Source: Sipunculus nudus
Taxonomy: Eukaryota; Annelida; Sipuncula; Golfingiida; Sipunculidae
Assembly (NCBI GenBank): GCA_026874595.1
Contig: CM049321.1
Span: 3,116,479-3,180,478, forward strand
Length of the DNA stretch: 64,000 nt
Direction of reading: 5' to 3'
Below are positions 33,896 to 45,400 of this stretch, one piece after another (positions within the stretch are counted from its first letter, which is position 1; each line of letters begins with the position of its first letter). The notes under the pieces are model-generated. The model saw only the letters and a program-made list of their open reading frames with translations. It was not told where the DNA came from and did not search any database. A program made the position numbers and the translations under genes.

Positions 33896-36338
33896 ATTTG
33901 TCACGCCGGTCATGTTCAATGTGAATATCCCGTCAAACTCTTTCTCCTCGGCAATACGACGAATTTCTTTCTCCAGAAGGTCCATCAAATAAACTTTGAT
34001 ATCATCTTGTAGGCTGTTATCGACAACATTGGAATAGCTGAAGAACCAGCGGCCGCCGATTCTCTCCAGATACTTGGCCGCCGGTCTCTCTATTTCATCA
34101 ATCATTGTTAAAATAGTGTCCATTCCGTCCGCTGTTGACATCTCACTTTCCATCGGGATGTGCATCCCACTGGCAACGATTTTGTCAGAAGTCTTATCCT
34201 TTACGTAATTTGAAAGTCCATTTTCAATACAGACTTTCATATTGACACTGAAAAACTTCGTAAGAGCTTCCAGTGTGGTTACCTGTGACACGATTGGGTT
34301 TTTCTCATGGTAGCCAAGTGCGTGTAATTTTGCCACTTCTGTACGGATCTCCTCACTTGTGCTGTCATCTAGCGGAACAATTTCGAATTTGCCTTCGTCC
34401 TGACCGTCGCTTTGTTTGGTCAGACCCGAAGCTACCTTAATGACATCTTCGATTGACTTTGCTCCAACCAGTGTTGGGATATCCATGGTAAAACCTGCTT
34501 TCCTCAAGGCCACAACTACTGCCGCTGCATTTAAAGAGTTGCCGCCTAGTTCAAAGAAACTTGACCCATATTTAATATCAGATGTATTAATCCCAAGCTC
34601 TTCAGCAATGATTCCTTCAACAGCATTGCCTTTAGCTTCATTGGCTAGTTTGGCTTTAGCCTCTGACAGCGCAGCTGCTACGATCTCTGTAGCCGTTGCG
34701 ATGAGGTCATCGGATTTGTTAATCAGTTTAAGCAGCGCCTGTCTGTCCACCTTGCCTGTCTGGCCTTGTAGAGGCATTTCATCCAGTTTGTGCAAGGTGG
34801 GACGGATATAGGATGGGAGGAATTTCTCGAATGCTTCGTTTATTTTTTGCTCCAAATCTGGACCATTTTCAGCTTCAACCGTGTAAAATGTGACCATCTC
34901 TACATCTGTATCTGTACGACCTGTTACCATGGTCACGGATTTGGTGATGCTCTCTATCTCCTGCATCACGTGATCGACCTCGCTCATGTCAAACCTCTGA
35001 CCCCGCACTTTGATCATGGAATCGGTCCTGCCTTGGAACACAATACGGTCATCCTTGATTCGAACATAGTCTCCTGTTTTGTAAAGGACTGCATACTCCT
35101 TCTTTTCACTCCGCTTGTTCTCAACAAATTTCTCCCCGATTGAAGCATCCAAGTATTTACCACAGACGTTTAACCCCGCAATACAAAGTTCACCAATTTC
35201 TCCAAGAGCTACAGGTTCACCGTCCTCGCTCATCACGTAAACCTCCGTGTTCCATATAGGTCGCCCGATTGATAAATGGTTGCCATCTTTTTTCTCTGTG
35301 ACGTCATCAGCTTTGGTAAATACCTCGTATGTGACGTCACCTGTGACTTCAGTACTTCCGTACAGATTCACCAGGTGGCGCTCTCCTGTAATTTTGCCAA
35401 AGAAATCCGCGGCTACGGCCTCCGGAAGCTCTTCTCCGCTGCACACCACCTGTTTTAAAGACGCAAGTTTTTGTCCTTCTGGGAACAGCTCTAGCCATGT
35501 CAGCAAACTTTTAAGGAGAGAAGGAACCAAAACCAATCGTGTTACTTTGTGCTTATCCAACAAATCCACAAACGCCTCTGCGTCTTTGGTAGTGTCAGAC
35601 CCGACGGTTACCATGGTAACTCCACGGAGCAGGGAGCTGAATATTTCTGTCAGAGAATCAATAAAGAGCAAAGAGGTCTTGTGACATGTGACGTCATTTT
35701 CATTGTACGGGAATGTGTCCCACTGCCACAGGAGGCGGTTCAAGATGCTGCGCGTGCGCAGTGGCACCCCTTTCGGTTTACCGGTACTTCCGGACGTAAA
35801 ATAGACCGCAACTATAGGGTCGTCAGAGGGTGCTTCTGGTAGCGCATATTTCTCATTCGATTCTCCTTCAGAGGGCTCTTCCTGCTCTACGTCATCAACA
35901 CAGACCAGCTTTGGGCATGCGTCGTCGAAGCTACCAAGCATTTCCTTACACTCTTCTTTCGTTACCAGAGCCTTTGGTTTAGCCTCGTTTAGGATCAAGC
36001 GCATGCGCTCATGAGGTATCGTTGCTTCTAGCGGTAGGTATGCATATCCTGCTTTGAGGATAGCAAGCAGCGCCACAATTCGTTCACCGCTAGCTGGGAT
36101 AAGTACTCCGATTGTGCCCTCGCCCTCTTCGTTCTTTCCAAAGCGATCGACGATGTACTTGGCCAGCTTGTCGCTCTGCTGGTCCAGCTCCAGGAACGTA
36201 ACTGTGTTGTCATCGTTAACCACGGCAGGACGCGACCCAAGGTTTTCGTCACCTTTCAGAAGTTCCTTGAAGAGTTGTGGCAAAGTGCTGCCCAAGACTT
36301 CCTTCACGTCACCGCGAAGTATGCTCCCTTTCGTGTAT
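33896..36338 (-). CDS. Ebony-like beta-alanyl-amine synthetase, main exon (A-T-AS)
   Basis: Codes for 814 residues (Tyr = 1), entered in phase 2 after TTTCTTGTATTTCCAG, so a short upstream coding exon is expected. Adenylation domain about 15-540: TSGSTGKPKG (181-190), NLYGSTE (324-330), YKTGD (419-423), GRTDSMIKVRGQR (436-448), GQTGKVDR (525-532). Carrier domain about 570-640: FFELGGNSL, with the phosphopantetheine Ser at 601. After it comes a region (about 650-814) like Ebony's amine-selecting domain. Pocket residues aligned to GrsA are I226, D227, T230, L270, V298, S300, L325, G333, D334 and K529. The shifted Asp, and the S, L, D and K, agree with the beta-alanine code I recall (VDWVISLADK). 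Likely reaction: ATP-dependent loading of beta-alanine and transfer to a biogenic amine (histamine, dopamine and similar) in the cytosol. The amine cannot be read from sequence. Confidence 0.88.
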
Positions 36339-36481
36339 CTGGAAATACAAGAAAAAGTCACAATTAGAATTACTGTATTTTGTTATTTACAAAGACATAC
36401 AGATTGTATTCTTGTAACTGTATTTTTTATTCGGAAATCCGTATATCTAACGATAATTTGCGGATGAAGGCGTGGTCAGAG

Positions 36482-36676
36482 CGTTTTTCCGGCTGTAACT
36501 TAGATGATACGGGTTTATTACACACCGAACTCTCTCCGCGGATACATTTCTGCCTTAAGACTGTGTTCGGAGTACTTTCCTTTTCCATTATCTTGCAGTT
36601 ATCGAACCCTGATCATGCAAAATTATCGCAACCGCTCATGAGGGCTGTCATTTTGCGTACTCACTAAAACCCGGAT
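36482..36676 (+). repeat. dispersed repeat, copy 2 (no internal (TA)n)
   Basis: Homologue of the minus strand of 7612-7990, sharing TTCGGAGTACTTT, TTATCGAACC, CGCTCATGAGGGCTGTCATT and TTTTGCGTACTCACTAAAA. It lies immediately upstream of the Ebony-like main exon, in that gene's 5' intron. Confidence 0.55.
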
Positions 36677-37414
36677 GGTACAAGTCGTATGTCAGAATTA
36701 AGGCCGTACCGCTAGTACTTTTATTCTATTGCTACAAATAATTGTTAACCATTAAAACCTGGAGCTGACAAAATGTAAACGTTCATGATAACCAAAGACT
36801 ATGAGGACTCTCTAAAGTGGACTGTACTATTTAAATATCCTGAGTGTGGATTTTGATGACTGGATATGTTAATCTTGTGTTTTAAAAGCAATGGGAGGTG
36901 TGGTAAGAAAATTTTCACGAATTACAGACAATATATGGAATACCACCAAAAAAATCAAATAAAAAAAACTCTTTCAAAATCATTAAACCTGTAGCTGGAG
37001 GCAAAGCGATTTGCAGGTTGCTAAGAGGACTAGATGAATACTGACAGGTCAGAAATGGCCCCGCTGAAGGCCCATAGACAAATACTGTGGGCCGAGTGAT
37101 GTTTTGAAAAAGATAAATAAGCTTTCTGTTGTGCACTGTAAGTAATATAATCTGCCCCAAATGCTTCTGTGATAGTCCCAATAGAATAGAATAAGTTATG
37201 TTTGAAATGCATATATGAATCAAAACAGAAGTTATAACCTTGATATCATTTTGTGGACAGATGAATCCTTTGACCTTGGGACCCCTATTGTGAAAGGGTT
37301 CTTCCCTATTGACAGGTGATCTGTATCTGAAAACGGAAAGTCTGGCAGTTTTTCTTAAAATGCATCCGCACTTAGGTTTTGGGGACTGACCTTAAAAAGC
37401 AGAAAAGCGTAATA

Positions 37415-37461
<47 letters not shown>

Positions 37462-38396
37462 ATATTTAGCTTGTGTATCCTTAATCGTAAAATACCATGC
37501 TTCGCATGCAGAAATCTCTCTTATTATTATAAGCTAATGCTCCATACAACAGGGAAATGTACGTTAAACAGAGCACTGCTTTAAAAGCCAGTGTTTCAAC
37601 AAAGAAAATTGATTCTCAGAGCATCTCAACTGGGGGCCCGTAAATCCACAGGTGTCAGAAGGAACATATGAATCTAAACAAGCCTTTTCTCGCCTGTTAT
37701 TGATTAGTAGACTAGCGCGGCACAGCCACCACAATGGCTGTTTGTGTTACCTATTCGGATGACACCGGAGAATTTCGTTGGTATTTAGGTCGCTGGGACG
37801 CTGGTTACATAGCAACAGAAATATCATCTTTGACACGTTTTTCTGTTTTCCGCCTTCGGTATCATTCCCGTCGCGTTATAAGCCACCGTGAATCGACCGT
37901 GATAAAGAAATAATAGTTGGCTGTTTGCCGGTGTGATTATTATGAAAGCCGATGTTTCACGCGGGCCAATGCTAATGAAGTCTATTTCTGGACCATGATG
38001 CAGACAGATTTAACACGTTGGCTCTCACACATCGCCGGAGAACTGCTGCCTTAAACCAGGACATGCATGTTCTGTTGTATAGGGACTTGGATGCAATAGA
38101 AAATCAGACACGGTGTATTCCTTTCAAATTTCTGAATCTCCATCCTGCGGCAAAATTTGTTTATCCTCGTTTGTCGGTCTGTCTGTCAGCAACTTGATCA
38201 AATAATTCAGAAACAGGGTTTCATATTAAACTTCTTGGAATAATATGACAAAGTCAAGGGAAACCCATCAATATTAGGAGGTAATGTAAATCGTTCTTAT
38301 ATATTCAATTAAACGTTTCTTGTCATTTGGGAATCTGTTTGGGGCCAGAACCATTTATTGGTATTAGTGCCAGCTTTTTTAGGGAGCAGAACTCAC
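36677..38396. other. 5' side of the Ebony-like gene, no firm exon
   Basis: A (TA)n tract lies at 37417-37458. A CCTTTGACCTTGGGACC-type phrase near 37268 is a stray fragment of the AGGTCA-bearing repeat family. No certain coding exon is visible. Confidence 0.45.
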
Positions 38397-38461
38397 CTGC
38401 AATCCTGCCATAGAGTATCGTACACAAATTTTACAATGTGGACACAATGAAGGTTCTTCAT
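38397..38461 (-). CDS. candidate first coding exon of the Ebony-like gene
   Basis: On the minus strand an ATG at 38461-38459 opens a 65-base frame (MKNLHCVHIVKFVYDTLWQD then C) that ends GCAG|GTGAGT, a consensus donor. Its phase (2) exactly matches the acceptor at 36338 and would place Arg at the junction. The peptide resembles nothing I know, and the surrounding 38140-38900 looks like an old dispersed repeat. The phase match (one chance in three) and donor are the only support. Confidence 0.15.
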
Positions 38462-39325
38462 AATTCTGGAGGAGGTATATGGGGTCCCCGACTATTTTCT
38501 AGTTTATGTTATACAAGGTCAAGGTCATGAGTTTTTTATTCATCTGGGAACATTGTTTAAACTATCCTGTGTATCAAGTTGAGGGAAAAATACGCAGTAC
38601 CTTCGGGCTAAATACGGTTTATACGTAAATCATTTATTTCGTCATGTTTGATCTTAAAAATCAATTTCAAAGTCAAAGGTTTTCGAGCTCCTCCAAGAAC
38701 GTGGTTTAAACGAAAGTTGCATCAAATCTGAGGAAAGGCTATGCAAAACTTTGAGAGTTCGTGGTTCAAAATATCCTGTTTCGGCTGATTGACCTCAAAA
38801 CATTGTTCGAACTCTATATAACGTAATTGGAACATCAAGCGTATAGGAAAATGCAGAACATTCTAACCGATCCTAGATTAGTTCACACTAATTCTAGATT
38901 TCAGTACATTACACCTCGAAGATCAAGGACTAGTTCACTAGTTTACAAATTCTTCCGAGATATTGTTTGAAAATATTTGTTTATTGAATTTGAATAAAAA
39001 GTTTTCGCATTCACAATTACTCCTATGAAGAAGCGACGACGATGACGAAACACGATACCGGCGGGACAGTGTCTTATCCCGTACGAGTACTCAATCATGT
39101 ATGTTTCTATATGTGCGAGTGAAAATTGTGTAATGCCAGATTTCTTAGAGATCACATTTTAGCTCACATACGTACAATGTGTTGCTCACATGTATAGACA
39201 TAAATGTCTAAAAATACAACAACTAAGTTGAGCAAACTAAATGACTTAAGGACGTGATAGGTTTAAGATTAAAACGTTTTTAATGACAAAAAAAACTTTA
39301 GTTTACAAAATGACTGAATAATTTC

Positions 39326-39359
<34 letters not shown>

Positions 39360-39860
39360 GGTTAAGTGTATTATGCTCAGATGACGCAATGGATTAAGCA
39401 CCGAAAAGCTGTGACGGGGACTATATAGCTTTGGAAAGGTTGTCCTTTTCTTTGAAATAGAGACTTCACTGCACACAACCATTACTTTCTAAGGTTTGAT
39501 AAGAGTAGGGTTCATATCTTTCAGGTATTTTAATGTATTTGTAGCCCTGTACATCAGCTGCCTGGTTTACTATATACATTTTCCTCTCTCACCAGCTACG
39601 TTTGCAGCCGCAAATTAAATTCTCAAGAGTTTATGCAGACCAAACAGTCATCGCCTTAAAAGCAACAACCTTTAAAGATCAATATTATACGAGGGGTAAT
39701 TCTAAAGCCCTCCTTCATAACACATCAGGGAGAACCCGCGGCTATCCGGAGGAAATCCCAGAAACCATCTACAATATCAAATGACTGATTCATCCTTAAA
39801 GGTCTACGCAAAGACTCTTCAACATGATACACGTAATACACGATTACATGATATATATAT

Positions 39861-39951
<91 letters not shown>

Positions 39952-40808
39952 GTCAGATAACTGGGTAGCAAGAACAATAACAAAACATAAACCATTATTC
40001 CCCGTCATATAGCACAATTGCAGTGAGCAAGTAGTTAAGTAAATAGGACAAAATAAAGAAATCAAAGTTTAAGTCGGCCAGGTGAACTTGAAAATAAATC
40101 ACTTAAAAGAAAATGCAAAATTTGTACGTGGAGTTATACTGGTTTCAAGAAATCAAAAGCAATCAATAAACGCACCATGTCTTTACCCTGATTTGTAGAT
40201 AAACAATCCTTGTACAAAGTATGAAATGAGCTTGTTTAAACAAGACAATATTATTTCATTTGACTGCGAGAGGCATGTGCAGTTCATCTGCGCATGGTTT
40301 TCTTTAATCTGTACACGATTTTTGAGCGAAGTTTTCTCTGGAAGAAACTGTGCATAATTTAGACGGAATATTAAGAATCTGAGAAATGGAATAAAATACG
40401 CTTAATACTAAAAAGCAGCCCCGTTTTTACGTAGTTCATCACTTTCTTTTCACACTTATGCATATATAAAACTTTACAATTCAAAGGGGTTGGAAGTAGG
40501 AACAATATTATCAAAATTATTGATCCTTGTTGTGCAATATCATCATTTAAACGTCGTCTGAAAGATTATTTTTCCTCCATTTAAGATTCGTATAAACTAT
40601 ATTTAACTTCATTTTCATAATCAAATGTTTATTCTTTTGTAATCTCCATATTGCAAAATGTTTAATTTAAGTTTTCTTATTGCACAGTGCCTGCACCATA
40701 TGACCTACTATATTTAATGTTAATACTGAGGGGACATATACTCTATGAGTCAGTCCTAGTTGTCACAGGGGTCTATATATATAAATGAACTGTTTCATGT
40801 CATGTATA
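38462..40808. other. spacer with repeats
   Basis: About 38462-38900 continues a diverged repeat with AAGGTCAAGGTCATGAG. A segment at 38950-39070 resembles 60035-60130. (TAA)n fills 39326-39357, and a long interrupted (TA)n fills 39849-39949. No gene is supported. Confidence 0.5.
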
Positions 40809-41725
40809 CAGTAGAACGCCTGCTAACGGCCACGCCTCAATAACGGTCAATACGTCTATAAAGGTCAGATTTTCCGGTCCCGAATTTTCGACCTTTATAT
40901 TTCATAATCATTTTGTTGTCACTCCTCTATTCCGTATTACGGCCAGGTGTCTCGGTCCCGCAGGCCGGGGAACGCTTCAATTACGGTGAGGGGCAGCGAC
41001 TCCGTGCCATGGGCTCAACAAATCGAGCGGCCAATTCTGGACCTCAGTTTCATTAAACAAGTGGCCGCTATACCCCACTCAGCCTCATTAGTATGCTTAT
41101 AAGCTCAATAGTAAGGCATGTGTTCCCACCTGCGTGTATGTTTGGGTATCAGTCGTGCGAGCCGGATCTTAATCCGGGTGTTTGTCATTTAATTAACGAA
41201 TGTCATCAGAAAAACGTTACGCAAACTGTGGATCTTTAAACTTTCTTTAATGTCCTTGAGGACACGTTCATCAAACGAAACCAGTGCGGCAAAAAAAAAA
41301 ATTACTCATACATGAATAATTATAAATGCAAAATAATCATTGTTACATGTGTAAAATGTAAAGCATACTCAGAGGCATTGAAATGGGCACGGCAAGTCAA
41401 ACTGTTTTAAACATTTGTACAATTATTTTGGATATAAAATCTGTTTATAATTTAATAAGAAACACTGTATTTCTATATATTGTTAGTAATTTTTAAAAAT
41501 AGGGTTCACGTGATTGTGAATATTTTATTTTTTTTATTGATAACAGTAATTATACTGATACTCTGTATACTCTGTATATTGATTGTAATAAAGATTTGAA
41601 CTTGATTTCATGTTATATTATAACCCCCCCCCCCCCACCTAGTCAAGTCCTGTATAACGGCCACTCCTGTATAAAGGCCACTTTCATCCAGTCCCGATGG
41701 TGACCGTAATACAGGCGTTCTACTG
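40809..41725. mobile_element. TIR element with CAGTAGAACGCCTG ends and TA duplication
   Basis: The left end CAGTAGAACGCCTG is matched by CAGGCGTTCTACTG at the right. TA lies immediately outside both ends. Internal phrases (AATAACGGTCAATACG, TATAACGGCCACTCCTG) resemble the smaller pogo/Tigger-like MITEs in this window. At 917 bases it is longer because of unrelated AT-rich DNA at about 41080-41640, including a C-run near 41625. No transposase frame is visible. Confidence 0.65.
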
Positions 41726-42224
41726 TATATTCTTGAAGCAATAAATTAAATTAAATTAATTGAATATAAGAGAGATATGTTTATAGTTGGTTTGCATTCG
41801 CCGCAAACTAAGACACCTTTTACTATGCCGGGTGTTGATCCATCCCCTGCCCCGTTTCTTAGATCCTGTATTCGCCCCTTAATTTTATTGTTAAAGGTTA
41901 TTGTCACCAACCCAACTGCCGGCCTGATATTACGCTTTGATTTCAACAAAATACATCTAAAAGGACCTTAATGGAGTATTAATGGATTCATTTATTGAAG
42001 GGTTGTGTCTTTCCCCTATCGGTTGCTTGCAATGGAAGGAATGCACCGAATCGTGCTGCAGCGTGAACGTCGATTTTTGAGCTGCCTTGTTGTAAATACG
42101 ATATTATTAGGTTCCAAATGTTTTGCCCTGTTTGGCTCCGGTATCAGCTTCATTGATTATCTCCCTGGGAGAATTCTGAAACGAGTATGTTCAAACAAGA
42201 GCAAAACAAGAGTATGAAATAAAT
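41726..42224. other. spacer
   Basis: Contains a one-ended fragment (about 41805-41880, minus) of the GGGGCGGATCCAG MITE family. Nothing else is recognised. Confidence 0.45.
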
Positions 42225-42449
42225 ATTGCGACCTCTAACCTTAAGAAACATTGTGACTTCTACCCTTATGGAACATTGTGACCTCGATTCTTATGAAACA
42301 TTATGACCTTGAACCTTTTGAAATATTGTGACCTCGAACCTTATGGAACATTGTGACCTCGATTCTTATGAAATAACATGACCTCTAACCTTGTGACTTA
42401 TTGTAACCTCTAACCTTATGAAATATTGTGACCTCTAACCTTATGAAAT
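42225..42449. repeat. 25-bp minisatellite, nine units
   Basis: Nine consecutive 25-base units of the form ATTGTGACCTCTAACCTTAT plus GAAAT fill 225 bases with substitutions but no length change. Two unit classes alternate in the middle, one with CTCTAACC or CTCGAACC and one with CTCGATTC. Confidence 0.85.
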
Positions 42450-45400
42450 ATTGCGCAGAATTTGCTGAGAATCAAACTTAGGAAAGCTCATGTAATTGTT
42501 GAACCAAAGTGTGGAGGAACCAAACAAACAAACAACCTTTGACCTCCCTAAATATCCACAGGCTATATTGGTGAATATTTATAGCGAGTTAAAAAAAATG
42601 TATATATATAATAACTAGTTAATTATCTCGAGTACCCAAAAGATTAACTGTCACATATTTGAAGGTCCGGGGGTACAAAGATTGGACATGATTAATGACA
42701 TTCTCTCTGTAAAGTATAAATCAGTAAGAGATAAAAAATACACTAAGGTATAGCATCCGAATAATATAGAATGGCGGATGTTACAGAAGAGATTCTAGCA
42801 GGTGACTGAAAGGTCTACGCTTATCGGCGGAAATAAAGAAGAGCAGATATCAAGAAGAATAATTACTCTTCTCCATTTCCTTAAAAAAAAATAAGTGTTA
42901 TTTAATTATACGAAGTGTAGCTGGAGCTGTAAAAGACGACAATATAAAGCTCGTGGATGAAGGGTCTGCGTTCCCCTCAACAGAAATATATAAAATATTA
43001 TATGGTAGAAGAGGAATTTAACGTTATAATTTGTACAGGATGGTATATTTTTTTATACAGACGCCGTATATGCTTGGGTTATTTATTGGGACAACATAAA
43101 TCGAGGGACTGAAAGAACTATTCTGGACAAAAACATCGGCAAGGCGAAACTCGCGTCTCATTTATATAAAACGGCGTCTTTTGCATGTGCGACCGTCATT
43201 CCTAAACAGTTATTTATCCCAAAAAGTGACACGTTCAATTTGAAAGGCAAATTTCATTATACTAGATATGAAAAAGGTTCGATAGCAAAAGCAATTTTTT
43301 GATTTATCAGTAATGAAAGCTGTCAGTTGTATATACAGGTGACATACGCTAAGCCCTGGAACCTTTCTCTGAAAGGATGAAAGATTTAAGCTCATGAAAG
43401 GAGATAAAAGAATTCTAATGGTAGAATAAAATTATGTTTTTTTCCCGAGCCGACTGTTATTTTTATACATGTGAACCGTAAACGGTTTGTCAAATGCTCT
43501 TTGCATCAAGAAATATTTTCATTCTGAGAAAAAAATGAAAAAAATGGCTGATTTGTTTTTCTTGTTGAATGAGAATGACGTTGTTATTTCATAAAGAATT
43601 ACAATGAAGGAGGCTCCGTCGTGTGTCTGAAAGGTTTACGTTCATCATCGTAACAAAATAAACTCCGTTGGCAAGAACAAGATTTAGTGTTCTTGTTAAT
43701 GCAAAATGGCGGCTAATTCTCTCTTCCATCTGAGCAAACACTTGAAGCATGAGGTTATCACCAGGAAGTCAACTGGGGTTTACTTTTTTGTCCCAAAATA
43801 ACACAAAATAGATGAGTTTGTGTATGTTTAGCCATAGATATATTCTGACTTCAGGGATACGAAGGCGAGTGAGTGACATATCAACATCCATCCTCCCTGG
43901 GAGAAAAAAAAACCCAGAGGGATGCGAGGACCCGAAAATCGATGTTTCCCTCAGGATTTCTCCTATACTTTATGGAGACGTTGGGCCTGAAGAATACGTA
44001 GATATGACGCCTTTTGTCCGACAGATAATCCATTTCAGGAACACCGTTTTCTTACGAATAGTTCCGGAAGAGCGCAGACATCCGCCAACTTTTAATGAAG
44101 AGTAATTGTTTATAAAAGAATAAACCATGCCGAAAGGAAATATATACACATGTATATACATGCATACACATGCATATTTACATTTTTATATATGAAATAT
44201 GATTATGTATACGTCCATGTATATATATATAGGATATATGTATATCCAAGTATTATATTGTGCATAAATTGTTACTGATGTTATAAGACGCAAGACTAAC
44301 AATTTTCATGTCTCAAATTATAGTCTTTCACACTCTCTACAAATCAATATAAACAATTCTTTTCAATTTCATACACTTCCTGTCACCTTTATACATTGTC
44401 ATTGTCTGGAACAATCGAATAGACTAAAGTAAATCAAATTTATCAATGTGATCATGGTAAAGGCAAATTCCTGATCCGTGACAACAATACACAGCAGGCC
44501 AGGCCAGCCCGTCTATAGCACTAGATCACCACTCGTACCCTGGTATAGACGTCCCGATTGTAGTTTAATTATTCTATGGACTTTTTTTCAATTAGAAGAC
44601 GTGTCGAGGTGTGCTTCACGGTTAATGCAATTAAGCTTCTTTTAACTGCATTGACCCATGGTGCCGCATATTCATGTACAAGTACTTCATTATCATAAAT
44701 TCTATTTCATGGAACTGTCCATGTGGCAGTCTGGTCTATCGAGTAATTCTTTATAAAAGTAATACAAATGTAATTGGAAACGGTTTTTTTTTCCTAATCA
44801 ACATTTACCACTTTTCTTCCTGTTCGTATAAACTAAGAAAATATGTCAATACCAGATCATCAACCCTACAACACACTTGAAGGTTTAAGAGGTAGAGTGC
44901 ATTCTTAAGACCTCATATGCATTTTAGGAATTCCTTCAACGCATGTTATGCATGTGTCAGCGACTGTTTCTTTTTCTTCCAAGTAAACACCTGTACAACA
45001 TCATCCCTATATCAGTATCTGGGAACCTCAGTGGTAGTTTATATCGATTTAGATCACTTATAAGAGAATGGAAAACACAAACGCTTATTCTTCTGTGACA
45101 CATTATTGGATATAGGCTTTCTTACTGCATAATCCATTGTATATCCTCATAAAATACGACAGACTACAACTTGTTTCCATCAAATTTTCTTTATAAACTG
45201 AAATAGGATTCAAGCTGCAGATAATAAGGACGAGATACGTTCAAAACCATTTTTTTTCTTCTATGAATAGTGGATATAAAGATACACTGAAAGCACCTTT
45301 CATTTGTTTGGACACTAGATAGAACTGAAAACCAAATGCGGCTTTACCATAAATTTACAAGTAGCAATAATCGTGTTCAAAGGTACCCTGTTAAATATTA

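Noticed and set aside
36339-36361. An ATG-started N-terminus for the Ebony-like protein inside the sequence before 36338.
   Set aside because: These bases form a textbook polypyrimidine tract and AG acceptor, so they are most likely intron.
43812-44105. A 97-codon open frame with a protein-like central part.
   Set aside because: No splice sites, no poly(A) signal and no family resemblance; the surroundings look like decayed repeats.
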